Shown: positions 18,274 to 28,014, numbered from the stretch's first letter. The stretch: 32,471 nt of DNA from Zygnema cylindricum (GCA_037447655.1 JBBHKE010000240.1:226329-258799), one strand, 5' to 3'. The notes: generated by a model from the letters alone, not told the origin. A program made the numbers and translations.

Positions 18274-21217
18274 GTGGGAGCTCTGTCGCGCTGCCACCTG
18301 GCACACAGCTTCTATTATTGTACCTACTATATTTTCCTTCCTTGCTACATAGCAAAATCCCTTCTAGACTCACACTTATTGCCGTTCCGGTAATAGTAGG
18401 TACAATACCTTTTTAATACCTTTTTATTGTACGTTTTTTAGGTATTGTACCTACTATTATTTCCTTCCTTGTGTGGCTGCTAGGCTTTTTTAGGTTTATT
18501 GTAGCTCAAATGTGTGAAAACAATTGGAAACTCTGGGTGCGGTTACCCCATGCTATACCTTGTATTATAGGATTTATTCGGGTAACCGAAAAAACCAGAT
18601 ATAGCCTTTTCAATTGCTTTTGCACATTTGAACTACAGTTCAGTTAGGACTTATAGGTTGCCTGTCGAAAGCTTAGAGAAGCTGTGCCTCTGAAGAAATC
18701 TGGTAAATGGGGGGCAATGGGGGCAGGGCCGGGCTGCAATGCTGACCGGGTTTCTGGAGGAGGCGACCTGTTCTAAGGGGTCGGCCATACAGCGAGTTGC
18801 GTTGTGCTTTCTGAAGGGCCTCACCGCCAGGAGTCGAGGGGACTCCATCCACTACGCAATTTCTTTTAAGTTTTCAGCCATGGTCAGTGGGAATTATCTT
18901 TTTACAGGTTGGGGGGGAGAGGGGAGGGGGGGGGGAATGACAATGGGGGGTATGGGTAACCCTGCCTACTCTCTCAGTACCAAGGAGCTGTAGAATGTGG
19001 TAAGGATTGGAACAGAGGTAGATGGATGGATAGGCGCAGATGTAAAAAAGGGCAGCAAGTGAGGAATAAGAGTGTGGGAAATAAACTTTATGGTGGTTTG
19101 AAGGTGTTAAATTAACATGGTGGTTGAAATGTTAAAAAAAGGTAGAATCTTTGTGGTGTTTGCACATTGATTGTTGGCACATTCGGCACAGTGCATTCTA
19201 TCACCATTATCTTCATATGTGTATACCTTTGTACACCTCTCTCATCCTTGGGTTATTGACTCATTTTTAACTGACTCCTGACCGAGGTATTGTCTCTTGT
19301 AAAGAGGATCAATTTCATTTTACCTCTGATTACAATGTCCCTCTTGTCCCTCTTGTCCCTCTTGTCCCTCTTGTCCCTCATGTTAATGGGTTTACAGACG
19401 GGACAAGCAGTGTGGCGTTTTGTTAGCAAGCTCCCCTATCTACTCTTTTGGATGGAGGCGACAGCTGGTGCTATCCTGGACGCCGTGGAAGGCGAGGATT
19501 TCATTCACATTGTTGACTTTGGAATTTGGACAGGGCAATGGGGGGCTCTTTTGCGACAGCTTTCACAGAGAGCTGGAGCTCCCCCTCACGTTCGGTTGAC
19601 AGCCGTGTCTGCCCCACCGGGCACTCCCTCGGGCCTCGGACCTGTGGTTTCTGTCGACAGGTTCAGGAACGAGGTCACAGCCATGGCGGAAGTAGCGGGG
19701 TTATCTTTTGAGTTTGAGGTTTTGACTATTGAGATGACCCAGCTAAAACCGGAGATGTTGAAGCTTCGAAAAGGGGAGGCTCTTGTGGTGAATTGTGCCA
19801 TTCGTCTCTCTCAGCTTTTGGACAGCAGTACTGCTCGTTGGAACCCTCGGGACAACGTGTTACAGGTCAGGACAAGATGTTCACCTTATATGTGATAGGT
19901 GTGAGAAAATGTTTTTTCCGGTTGGCTATTAATTCTTCTTAGGTAATGTTTTAAATGATAGAATTTTGTGCCTCTGATCCCACACAATTGTACAAGCTTA
20001 ATACACTGAAACTGTGTCTTGCTGAAAATGTGCATGGCAGTTTGTGTCAGGCCCAAAGAGAGAGGCAGTTCCGGAAGCACTTTTGGTTCATTTTCAGCCC
20101 GTTGTGAGCATTTTTGTCAAGTCTCTTTTTACGCTACTTTTTGGCATCCTATAAAGTCCGTTTGTTCGCTAATATAACTACTCGCCCTGCTGCACCTTAA
20201 TATATTACATCACATTATAATATATTACAGCATATTACAACATAATACAACATTTAACAACATATTACAGCCCATGGTCACGAAATGCTAAAGTTTGGCT
20301 CTTGGAAATGCTGGATCTTTATCAAAATTCTATGTGATTCGGTCTCAGTTGGTCACGAATCACGAAAGTGGTGAATAAGTTTGAGCCTCTTTTTAGATTG
20401 GGAGTCTATGTTGGGACAAGAACTTCCTGCCCTTTTATCTCCCACTTAGGGAGGATTTTTTATAATGCTTTCAAAGTGGTATAGCCACTTGGTAAGCGAC
20501 AGGAAGGGGGGAAGTACACCGTAAATCATTATTAGCCTTATTAACACATTCAGCGCCGGTTATTTTGGCCCTTCAACATAAAATTGCATTAATAATACAT
20601 TTTGCTTTTTTCTTAACGCTAATTTAGTAAGCGTTCCGAAGTCGTCCACACCGTGCAGGCCTAAATTAAAATTAATAACACTAAAATAATCTCTACACTA
20701 TATATTCTTTATGCTCATGATGATATGGTTTTGGGAATCTTCGTTGCAGATGCTTCGAGATTTGAATCCATGTGTGCTCACAATGGGAGAAATTGAGATG
20801 GATACCAATGGTCTATTTTTCCTCTCGCGTTTTAAGGATTCGCTTGATGCATATGACGCTTTTTATGCATCACTTGACGAGTTGGCGGATCGAGCAGACA
20901 TTGGACGGGAGGCTTTTGAACAGCAAATTTTTGGACGTGAAATTTTAAATATTGTTGCTTGTGAGGGATTACAACGAGTTTGTCGTCACGAGTGTTCTGA
21001 GAAGTGGATACGACGTATGCATCGACTCGGCTTTGTTAACCGGAACGTAAAAGAGAGTATGAGGGCGTTTTTGGAGAAGTCCATTCAAAGTCGAGGGACC
21101 GGGTATGGTGTCCATCTTTCCAAAGGCCTCCTAAACGTGAGTCTGAGGGGTAGGAATATCGGGTTTTCGGCAGCATGGCAACCATTTCAACGAGCTTTAC
21201 CAACCACTTTAGTCTAA
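17458..21217 (+). CDS. GRAS-domain transcriptional regulator, 4 exons
   Basis: Exons 17458-18273, 18727-18882, 19398-19865 and 20750-21217 join into 636 codons including the stop; all three introns are GT-AG and phase 0. GRAS proteins are nuclear regulators that usually act through protein partners (DELLA, SCR, SHR and relatives). The variable N-terminus (residues 1-255) has an acidic/hydrophobic stretch (FDLDDLDDL, near 17-25) and a basic RKRRK patch that may be a nuclear signal. The GRAS domain spans about 256-628: leucine-rich region I (LLSLAEAL, then GRAAMLTGFLEEA...QRVALCFLKGL), VHIID motif as HIVDF (361-365), leucine-rich region II, PFYRE region (LFFLSRFKDSLDAYDAFYASLD), FGREILNIVACEG (541-553) and a SAW-type end (FSAAWQPF, 619-626). 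The ATG at 17458 is the first in frame after a TAA at 17383. A CTTTCAG just upstream could be the acceptor of a 5' UTR intron. I cannot assign a subfamily. Confidence 0.95.
18391..18459. repeat. Perfect 19-bp inverted repeat in GRAS intron 1
   Basis: TAATAGTAGGTACAATACC (18391-18409) and its exact complement (18441-18459) flank a 31-bp AT-rich loop. Another copy of the right arm occurs at 18317-18330, and both right-arm copies are followed by TTTCCTTCCTTG, so a direct repeat also brackets about 125 bp. Confidence 0.88.
18500..18637. repeat. Fold-back element of about 138 bp in GRAS intron 1
   Basis: The left arm, TGTAGCTCAAATGTG from 18500, pairs imperfectly with the right arm ending CACATTTGAACTACA at 18637, over about 31 bp. 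A second inner pairing (GGTTACC with GGTAACC) extends the stem. It is MITE-like and has no coding capacity. Confidence 0.8.
18727..18882 (+). CDS. GRAS gene exon 2
   Basis: The acceptor GGGGGCAG is G-rich and lacks a strong pyrimidine tract, so it is weak by eye, but it gives GRAAMLTGFLEEATCSKG...QRVALCFLKGL with exact GRAS spacing. The donor is ATG|GTCAGT, phase 0. Confidence 0.85.
19336..19380 (+). repeat. (TGTCCCTCT)5 tandem repeat before exon 3
   Basis: Five 9-bp units sit about 18 bp before the acceptor of GRAS exon 3 and act as, or replace, its polypyrimidine tract. Repeat-number changes would alter that tract. Confidence 0.85.
19398..19865 (+). CDS. GRAS gene exon 3 (VHIID region)
   Basis: The acceptor GGTTTACAG opens TGQAVWRF. 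The exon contains FIHIVDFGIWTGQWGALL (VHIID), APPHVRLTAV and the leucine-rich region II area up to NVLQ. The donor is CAG|GTCAGG, phase 0. Confidence 0.93.
20198..20270. repeat. AT-rich (ACATATTACA)-like repeat in GRAS intron 3
   Basis: Repeated TATTACA/ATAATACAACA words cover about 70 bp. It is a degenerate simple repeat. Confidence 0.7.
20515..20700. mobile_element. Diverged TIR element remnant in GRAS intron 3
   Basis: The left end TACACCGTAAATCATTATTAG resembles the family end at 11651. The interior shares GCGCCGGTTATTT and CTTTTTTCTTAAC.(C/T)TAATTT with 24215-24320. The right inverted end is not recognisable, so this is called with caution. Confidence 0.5.
20750..21217 (+). CDS. GRAS gene exon 4 (PFYRE and SAW regions)
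   Basis: The acceptor TCGTTGCAG opens MLRDLNPCVL. The exon has FFLSRFKDSLDAYDAFYASLD, FGREILNIVACEG, ERHE-like CRHECSEKW and the C-terminal AAWQPF, ending at a TAA at 21215-21217. Confidence 0.94.
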   Translation: MLRDLNPCVLTMGEIEMDTNGLFFLSRFKDSLDAYDAFYASLDELADRADIGREAFEQQIFGREILNIVACEGLQRVCRHECSEKWIRRMHRLGFVNRNVKESMRAFLEKSIQSRGTGYGVHLSKGLLNVSLRGRNIGFSAAWQPFQRALPTTLV

Positions 21218-21825
21218 TTTCCACTAGGTTTATCAACCGTTTAAGTTTAGTTAACGAGATGAACAAGCCTAACCGGGCTCGTTACAGGTAAAGGGGCTTG
21301 CTCAAATACGTATTCATACTTTTTCAGATGTGGATTTATGTCATCCATTGTACATATAAACATATGCAAATATTTATTACTCTTATTTCTGTGTTTATGC
21401 ATGATGTTCTATTGGAAAGCTTTTAGTGACGTTGAAGCCTCTTGTTATTGTTATTATTATTATTATTCTTGTTATAACTGGTGTTCTCCTTTGGTCTCTT
21501 TTGCCTCTTTGCCCCATGACTTATAAACCACCGCAGTATCATACTTTTTTCTATTTTTATTAAACCTTTTTGTTCAAGACTTGTATGCACATTGTAGAGT
21601 ATTTACATATGGAATTTACTCACTCGCCGTTGTTCTAACGCGATTCGTACAAAATGACGTGACATGTTCAAGCGGGGAAAAAATGCATCTCGTTGTTCGA
21701 TTTATCCTTACTGTCAAATGAACTCGATGTTGAGATAAAAGATAGCTGACCATTTTGTTTTTCACAGAAACATGATTAAATAAAAGCTATTCCCCAGTTA
21801 AACAGGATAGCCGGGAAAAGAGACT

Positions 21826-21958
21826 GTGTTCCCCAATAATTTCGGTACGACATTGGTCAATTCTTCATTCTTGCATATATCCTGTTTATCAGTTTTTTTC
21901 TGGAATAGGCAGATATCCGGTTTTTTACTCTTTTAAATCTGCCATTATTGGGGAACAC
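21826..21958. mobile_element. 133-bp element with perfect 15-bp terminal inverted repeats
   Basis: GTGTTCCCCAATAAT at 21826-21840 and its exact complement at 21944-21958 bound a non-coding AT-rich interior. Size and structure fit a MITE. A clear target-site duplication is not visible. Confidence 0.8.
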
Positions 21959-22309
21959 CGTGAGTAGCTATTTTGTGTGTAGAAATCAATACTGCAGGTT
22001 TTTATATAATTGTTTTTTATTCTAATTCAGTTTTGAATGAAGTGGATGATTTCAAAACATTGATGACGTTGAGAAAAAACATTGATGCTAATTTATGGTC
22101 AGGGCGAAAAAAGCCAGGCACCAAACGAGTGTTATTAGTAGTGTTGTGTATCGAGAGATACTTGCCGATATTCCATGTGTCTTTTTTTGACCTACCGCCG
22201 TCCCAGTATATCAATAAGGCTAATATTGCGATAAAATTGCGATTTATCGCGATAAGTAATCAGTTCGATACTATCGTGATACCTCTCTACGCTAGGTTGC
22301 TGAAAAAAA

Positions 22310-22390
22310 GCCCCCCAACAAAGCCCCCCCACAACCCCCCCCACCCCCCACCCAGGCAGCGCGATTGGGGAGGGGGAGGGGGGGTGGGGC
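22310..22390. repeat. C-tract followed by G-tract at the minisatellite edge
   Basis: Runs of 6-8 C (22310-22354) are followed within about 12 bp by runs of 4-7 G (22367-22390). The strand can fold into a G/C hairpin, and each side alone has the run spacing of G-quadruplex or i-motif sequences. Confidence 0.8.
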
Positions 22391-22440
22391 GGAGGAGGAC
22401 CTTCATTATGATTTCCGTACACTATTTCCGTCGCACCAGG

Positions 22441-24033
22441 TTGAGGACTCACACCAGGAGTACTCGCACCAAGAGGAGGACTTGCACCATGAGAAGGACT
22501 CGTACCATGAGGAGGACTCGCACCAAGAACAGGACTCGCACCTAGAGGAGGACTCGCGCCAAGACGAGGACTAACACCAAGAGGAGGACTCGCACGAGGA
22601 GGACTCCCACCAAGAGGTGGACTCGCACCAGGAGGACGCACCGGAGGACTTGCACTAGGAGGAGGACTCGCACCAAGAGGAGGACTCGCGCCAAAACGAG
22701 GACTAACACCAGAAGGAGGACTCGCAACGGGAGGAGGACTTGCACGAGGAGGACTCCCACCAAAAGATGGACTTGCACCTGGAGGAGAACTCGCACCGGA
22801 GGAGGACTTCCACTAGGAGGAGGACTCGCACCAAGAGGAGGACTCGCGCCAGACGAGGACCAACACCAAGAGGACTCCTCGCACCGGGAGGAGGACTCGC
22901 ACCGGGAGGAGGACTCGCACCAAGAGGAAGACTCGCACAAGGAGGACTCCCACCAAGAGGTGGACTCGCACCAAGAACCGGACTTGCACCAAGAGGAAGA
23001 CTTGCACGAGGAGGACTCCCGCCAAGAGGTGGACTCGCACCAGGAGGAGGACTCGCACCGGAGGAGGATTTGCACTAGGAGGAATCGCGCCAAGACGACC
23101 ACTAACACCAGGAGGAGGACTCGCACCAAGAGGAGGACTCGCACCAAGACGTGGACTAACACCAGGAGGAGGACTCGCACCAGGAGGAGGACTCGAACCA
23201 GGAGGAGGACAGGCAGCAGGAATCGAACTCACACCACGAGGAGGACTCGCACCTAGAAGCTGACTTGCACCAAGAAGAGGACTCACACCAAGAGGAGGAC
23301 TCACTTAAGGTGAAGGACTCCCACGAAGAGGAGGACTCGCACCATAAAGAGGACTCGCACCAAGAGGAGGACTCGCACCAAGAAGCTGACTTGCACCAAT
23401 AGGAGGACTTACACTAAAAGGGGGACTTGCACCAAGAGGTAAACTCGCACGAGGACTTGCACCAGGAGAAGGACTCGCACCAGGAAGAGAACTTGCACCA
23501 AGAGGAGGACTCGCACCAAAAGGAGGACTCGCATGAAGAGGAAGACTGGCACCGAATAGAGGACTCGCACCGGAAAGTAGACTCGTACCAGGAGGAGGAC
23601 TTGCACTGTGAATAGGACTCGCACCAATAGGACGACTGGCACCAGGAGGAGAGGACTCGCACCAGGAAGTAGACTCGTACCAGGAGGAGGACTTGCACTG
23701 CGAATAGGACTCGCACCAAGAGGACGACTGGCACCAGGAGGAGGACCCTCACCAGGAGGACTCGCACCATGAAGCGGACTCGCACCAAGAAGGGGAGGAG
23801 GACTTGCACCAAGAGGAGGACTCGCATGAAGAGGAGGATTGGCACCAAAAGGAGGACTCGCACCAAGAAGAGGACACGCACCAAGAGGAGTCGTCGCACC
23901 AAAAAGAGGACTCGCACCAAAAGGAGGACATGCACTACGAGGAGAAATCGCACCAAGAGGACTCCCACTAGGAGGAAGACTCGCAGCAGGAGGACTTGCA
24001 TCAGAAGGCGGGCTCGCACCAAGAGGAGGACAG
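22441..24033. repeat. Large minisatellite, 18-bp unit GGAGGACTCGCACCAAGA
   Basis: About 1.6 kb made of roughly 85-90 degenerate 18-bp units. Longer periods are visible: an about 88-bp block is duplicated at 23572-23659/23660-23745, and CGAGGACTAACACC variants recur every 60-160 bp. The consensus has no stop codon in any of the six frames, giving EEDSHQ, RRTRTK and GGLAPR on one strand and PPLGAS, LLVRV and SSWCES types on the other. Confidence 0.93.
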
Positions 24034-24214
24034 TCCCAACTTAAGACAGGCCAACTGCTATCATACTGCCAACCAAATAATGAACGCACCTAACCTTTGT
24101 TTTTATACTTTACACTCTACGCATTCTTATAAGAGAAATAGTGTGGACTGTGCTATCTTCCTGCCATTACCACCTGATCTATGGACACTACAAGGCAAAT
24201 AACTAATAGCATTA

Positions 24215-24320
24215 ATAACATTAAGTTAGCGCCGGTTATTTCTTGCCCATGAATGTGTAATATCTTTTACAATACTAATTGCCTTTTTTCTTAACATTAA
24301 TTTGGTAAGTGGTTGAATTT
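24215..24320. repeat. Repeat block shared with GRAS intron 3
   Basis: GCGCCGGTTATTT and CCTTTTTTCTTAACATTAATTT appear in the same order as at 20560-20640. It is probably a diverged fragment of the same element. Confidence 0.6.
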
Positions 24321-24750
24321 CGTACAAGTTGCTCATACGTAAAATGGAATTTATAACATGAAATTAACCTCAGAATATTTTCTCTAACACTGATATAATA
24401 GCGATATATGTTGTCAGCGGCCCTTGCGCTCGATGAACAGAAAAAAACAATACAAACACATCAACAAATAAAAAAAGAGCCTTTGCCATAAGCATCCTGA
24501 ATAATAATAATAAAAAACAAAGAACCACGTAAAATCTATTCTCTACAAGCGATGAACTAATCCCCAATTACCTGCCCCATTTTTAACTCCTATATGAAAG
24601 GAAAGCCTAAGATCTGAAGTGAACCAAAACTTTGAGCTAATCAGCAAGCTAATCCTGGAAGATCCATAAGAAACAAAAATGAACATGGATGTAATGACAA
24701 ACAGTCGCAATTTTGGCTACATGTCAATTAAATAAAAACAAAAGGTCCTT

Positions 24751-24822
24751 CCTCTCTCTCTCTCCCTCTCCCTCTCTCTCTCTCCCTCTCCCTCTCCCTC
24801 TCTCCCTCTCCCTCTCTCGCTT
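24751..24822. repeat. CT/GA simple repeat beside the rubredoxin stop codon
   Basis: CTCTCTCTCCCTCTCC runs on the + strand lie just beyond the stop codon, so the rubredoxin 3' UTR would begin with a long GA-rich tract. Confidence 0.88.
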
Positions 24823-24830
24823 TCCAAGCT

Positions 24831-24909
24831 CTACAGCTGGGAGTTCAGGTACACAGCTGTTCCTATGAGACCCACCACCATCAGACCAATCAGAGCTGGT
24901 AGAGCAGAC
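24831..24909 (-). CDS. Rubredoxin exon 4 (membrane anchor)
   Basis: After a 1.68-kb intron, the acceptor GTTGCAG in phase 2 opens AVG-SALPALIGLMVV..., a single membrane helix ending YLNSQL and TAG at 24833-24831. Confidence 0.93.
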
Positions 24910-27900
24910 CTGCAACAACAAGACAAAAAATCTGACATCAGCATCCACATCATCATCGTCATCATCAGCGTTAGGAGGACGACATTGCAGAAAAAGCACT
25001 AAAACTCCGAAAGTACTTAAAATTGTACAGGTTCAATGCCAAAGCATACCTGTTTTCTCAGTTAATGTAATTACTCCTCCCTCTCCCTCTTCCTCATCAC
25101 TCAGCCCTCAACCTTCCCTTGCTCACGCCTTCCCTCTCCGCCTCCTTATATCGCTTCCTCCCACCTCTCACACTCGCCGCTCCCAGTTCCCTATCTCTCC
25201 TTCTCCTCACTCCCTCTCGCCCCTTCTCCTCCTTCGATCACTTAAGTTCTAGTACGCTTCTGAATTCCACCAAGAGTAGCACGAATCCTAAAGAGAGTAG
25301 AAGTAATTTAACCAGGTTTACTTCGTCTCTGGGCCTTGAAACAAGTACAATCGGATGCTCCCTTATGAAAAGGTGAACCTTGATATTGTGATGTATAAAA
25401 GATATACTGTGGCTATTCACTCAACTATATAAAAAAATGATCACTTTCCCAAGGACACGAATGTATTCTCAGTACTTTCGATACGAACAGAATTTGGTTA
25501 ATTGACTGAAAACATGTGAGGTGCACATCGTATTCAAACTCCGAAGTACACTAAACCTAGACCATTGCCTGGACCTTATGTCGTGTATCATGAGATATAA
25601 TACCATGTATTTCAAGAAATGACAGCACAATACAAACGATTTTCTTACAGATGCTGATGTGCTGTATTCGTAAAAATACACACTATGCATCATAAGTTTT
25701 ATTACATATATGGTAAAAAAAAAAACAAAATGGCTGACACTCTTGGTTCCATCGCAATTGTAACAGCGTTCAAGAGTGCGGATACAACTGTGTTTGTGGA
25801 CTTGATGCGTGGATATAAGGTTTGAAGCTGGAACTTTGATTCAGAGGGAATATTTGCTGATGTAGAAAGTTTGACGTTACCAAAAAAAATCATTGCTCCT
25901 ACGAAATAGTAGTATGCATATCTGGGACTTGTCAAGGTCAATTGAATGCAGTACCTTATCGTAAGCTTTAAACCATTAGTTACATAACAAATAGTTTTGC
26001 CGATAATTATCGATATTGTGATAGCCACCAATTGAATTTTCTTCATTGATACATGCATGTTATACATGTACAAAAGGAGAAATGTTGCCAAAAATGTTGC
26101 CTGCCGTCAATGTTTCTCAGCAAATATGGATCACAATATTGTCATCAGTAAATTGTTATTACCAAAACATTGATGTCATGAGTCAATAACCTGAACATTA
26201 ACCACAACTCGGGCATTGGGAAAACTCGATAAGCATCAATAGTAATTAGTACAGACGGATAAACTACACGAATGGAAAAGTTACACTGTTTCACGCTCTA
26301 AAGAAAAAAAAAAACCATGAATGCATACTGCATATAATGCACATACTCATCCTCCAGGAGGAATGCTACGAAAATCGCCACTTTAATGTGGTCCTAACAG
26401 AATATAATGATCCGTGTGGCTCAGGTTCCAGTTATGGTTCAGTAGCTCCTATTGCAACCAACTCAAAATAGGGTTGACCGAATACTAACAGACTAATTCC
26501 AGGTGTCAACTGTAGGTTTCAGCAGGCGTTTGCCACTTCATATTGCAATGACGGAGGAACTGTAGTTTTAGGAAACGGAAGAGGAGACTCACCCCACAGC
26601 CGCGTCTGCCTTAAGCATCTCCTCTTTCCTTGCCTTCCTCACAGCGAGATCATTCACATTACGGGCAACAGGGGCGTCATATGCTTTGAAGCGCCGTTTG
26701 GGAGCCTGACAGACTGTACCACAGACAGGACCGGAGGGATCAGTGGCACCCATCGGCTTATACGGCATCAATTTCAATTCAGCGTCATATGTTCTTACGC
26801 ATGACAACTGCTTCAAATCCGTATCATCTCACTTAGTATCGTTTTATTTAGTACTGTCAAATTTACAACTTCTTAGTTAATCACCTCATTGATTACCCTC
26901 CAAATTGCCTTGCATCATTTATGCCGTCTCATTGACATCGTTCCCGTTGTTAAATCTCACGACTTTTTTGCTCATTTATATCATCTGATTTGCTTTGCCT
27001 CATTTCCAATTTCTCATTTCAAGCGTCTCGATAGAATTGTTATCCCTAAATTGGACTAAACTTCTGAAATTAACTGCATCTTAATATCTGGGTTGGGTCT
27101 CTCCCTCCTTTTTCTCCTCAATAACTCTACCCCTTCCTCCTTGTTCTTACCAGGACAGCTGTAGTCGCCAGACAAAGACTCGAATGGTTTTCGAGGATCA
27201 TTATAAATGTACCTGCGGCAAATACTTCCTGCCTCAGGTCAAGAAAATTAACAAAGCAATAACCATATTCCTCTCACAATAAGCACCTTTCAGGAGCAAT
27301 CCAAGACATACCTAAGCTTTTGAGGCCTACACAAAATTAGTGTGGACAACAATCAACTGTAGAAAGAGAAGGTGGAGTACAAGCGTTCACATAAGATTCT
27401 TTCTCCATACATAAACGGGTCGAAGAACATACGCTTTGAAGTGTGTTAAGGTGTAAGCCCACACTAATTCACCAGCAGTCAGTGGTCAACAATGATCTGA
27501 AACAACTCATAATACACAAACTTCAACTTTTCTACATGTGAAAAGAGGGTGAAAGTAGAGACGCTGGAAAAAAAAAAGACTTTTATCCTCCATTAGTGTG
27601 GCATCCATGATTAGAAAACTTGTCTCCCTCTCCCTCTCCTTCTCCCTATCCCTCCCTCTCCCCCTCTCTCTCAAAAAAAGTCTAAAATACCTGTGAGAAA
27701 TAACCGAGCACGAGGAAGGGAGTGAGAGGAATGGAAAGAGAAAAAGAAGAATCTTGTCGTTGTCAATGAGACGAATGTTCTCACCCGCAGTCTTTGCAAA
27801 TGTACGGCGTCGCTTTGGCGAACATGTACGGGCCGCCGCCATTTCCGGGAGCGACACGTGGTCCAGCGCCTCTCAGAGCCTCAACACTACCCAAAGATAA

Positions 27901-28014
27901 CACGTGGACTTTTCTGCCGAGACGTGACCGAACATCACGCAAATGTGGTAAGGACGTGGCAGCAGCGGCACACGTGCCAGCAGCGGCTGCGATCGCAACG
28001 TTGGCAGGCGCCAT
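24831..28014 (-). CDS. Plastid membrane-anchored rubredoxin, RBD1-like, 4 exons
   Basis: On the minus strand, exons 28014-27785, 27212-27151, 26713-26593 and 24909-24831 join into 164 codons including the stop, with GT-AG introns in matching phases 2, 1 and 2. Residues 1-68 are Ala/Arg/Ser-rich with few acidic residues, like a plastid transit peptide. The rubredoxin domain follows: YICKDCGYIYNDP (Cys73, Cys76) and YSCPVCQAPKRRF (Cys96, Cys99), giving the four iron ligands. The APKRRF..Y and NVNDLAVRKARKEEM segments are typical of the oxygenic-phototroph rubredoxins with a C-terminal anchor. Residues 139-163 (SALPALIGLMVVGLIGTAVY...) form one membrane segment. RBD1-type proteins sit at the thylakoid and are needed for photosystem II accumulation; that role is inferred from the family. 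A second plant rubredoxin-like paralogue exists, so orthology is not settled. Its upstream region is shared with the CDP-DAG synthase gene. Confidence 0.95.
24910..26592 (-). other. Rubredoxin intron 3 (1.68 kb)
   Basis: The longest intron of this gene. It holds short CT-rich open frames (near 25080-25240 on the + strand) with no recognisable domain. I see no nested gene or element boundary. Confidence 0.7.
26593..26713 (-). CDS. Rubredoxin exon 3
   Basis: The acceptor GGTACAG in phase 1 joins G|TC to give CP-VC, completing the second CxxC. APKRRFKAY and the basic RKARKEEM helix follow. The donor is GG|GTGAGT, phase 2. Confidence 0.94.
27151..27212 (-). CDS. Rubredoxin exon 2 (62 bp)
   Basis: A small exon between acceptor GCCGCAG and donor CCTG|GTAAGA. 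It encodes YIYNDPRKPFESLSGDYSCP, the loop from the first CxxC to the first cysteine of the second CxxC. Phase 2 in, phase 1 out. Confidence 0.94.
27625..27675. repeat. CT/GA simple repeat in rubredoxin intron 1
   Basis: CTCCCTCTCC-type runs on the + strand, the same sort of tract seen in the introns of the NT-C2 gene, here on the template strand of a minus-strand gene. Confidence 0.85.
27785..28014 (-). CDS. Rubredoxin exon 1
   Basis: ATG at 28014-28012 lies in a GCC ATG G context. The exon encodes the putative transit peptide and the first CxxC (CKDC). The donor GG|GTGAGA is in phase 2 and a TGA follows immediately. Three CACGTG hexamers fall inside the exon (near 27857, 27901 and 27971). 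Confidence 0.92.

Larger units (their letters stand above)
21218..24830. other. Gene-free region between the GRAS and rubredoxin 3' ends
   Basis: The two genes converge on this region, so both 3' UTRs should lie at its edges. Apart from repeats (21826-21958, 22310-22390, 22441-24033, 24215-24320) I see nothing supportable. The long open frames over 22441-24033 are products of the repeat unit. Confidence 0.6.

Noticed and set aside
18301-18393. Continuation of GRAS exon 1 past 18273 to a stop, giving a truncated protein
   Set aside because: The extra residues do not fit the GRAS domain, while the GCG|GTGGGA donor restores exact spacing. It could still exist as an intron-retention product.
19290-19397. 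A leucine-rich N-terminal extension (MSLLSLLSLL type) in frame with GRAS exon 3
   Set aside because: It comes from the 9-bp TGTCCCTCT repeat in the intron. The exon starts after TTTACAG at 19397.
22441-24033. CRISPR-like array
   Set aside because: The repeats are contiguous with no unique spacers, the genome is eukaryotic, and there are no cas genes.
22192-24093. Several long open frames on both strands coding for repeats such as PPLGAS, LLVRV or EEDSHQ
   Set aside because: All are translations of the same 18-bp minisatellite, whose consensus has no stop in any frame. No start context, splice sites or non-repeat domain support a gene.
25119-25376. A small + strand open frame, Ser/Leu/Pro-rich
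   Set aside because: It lies in rubredoxin intron 3, is CT-rich, and has no recognisable domain.
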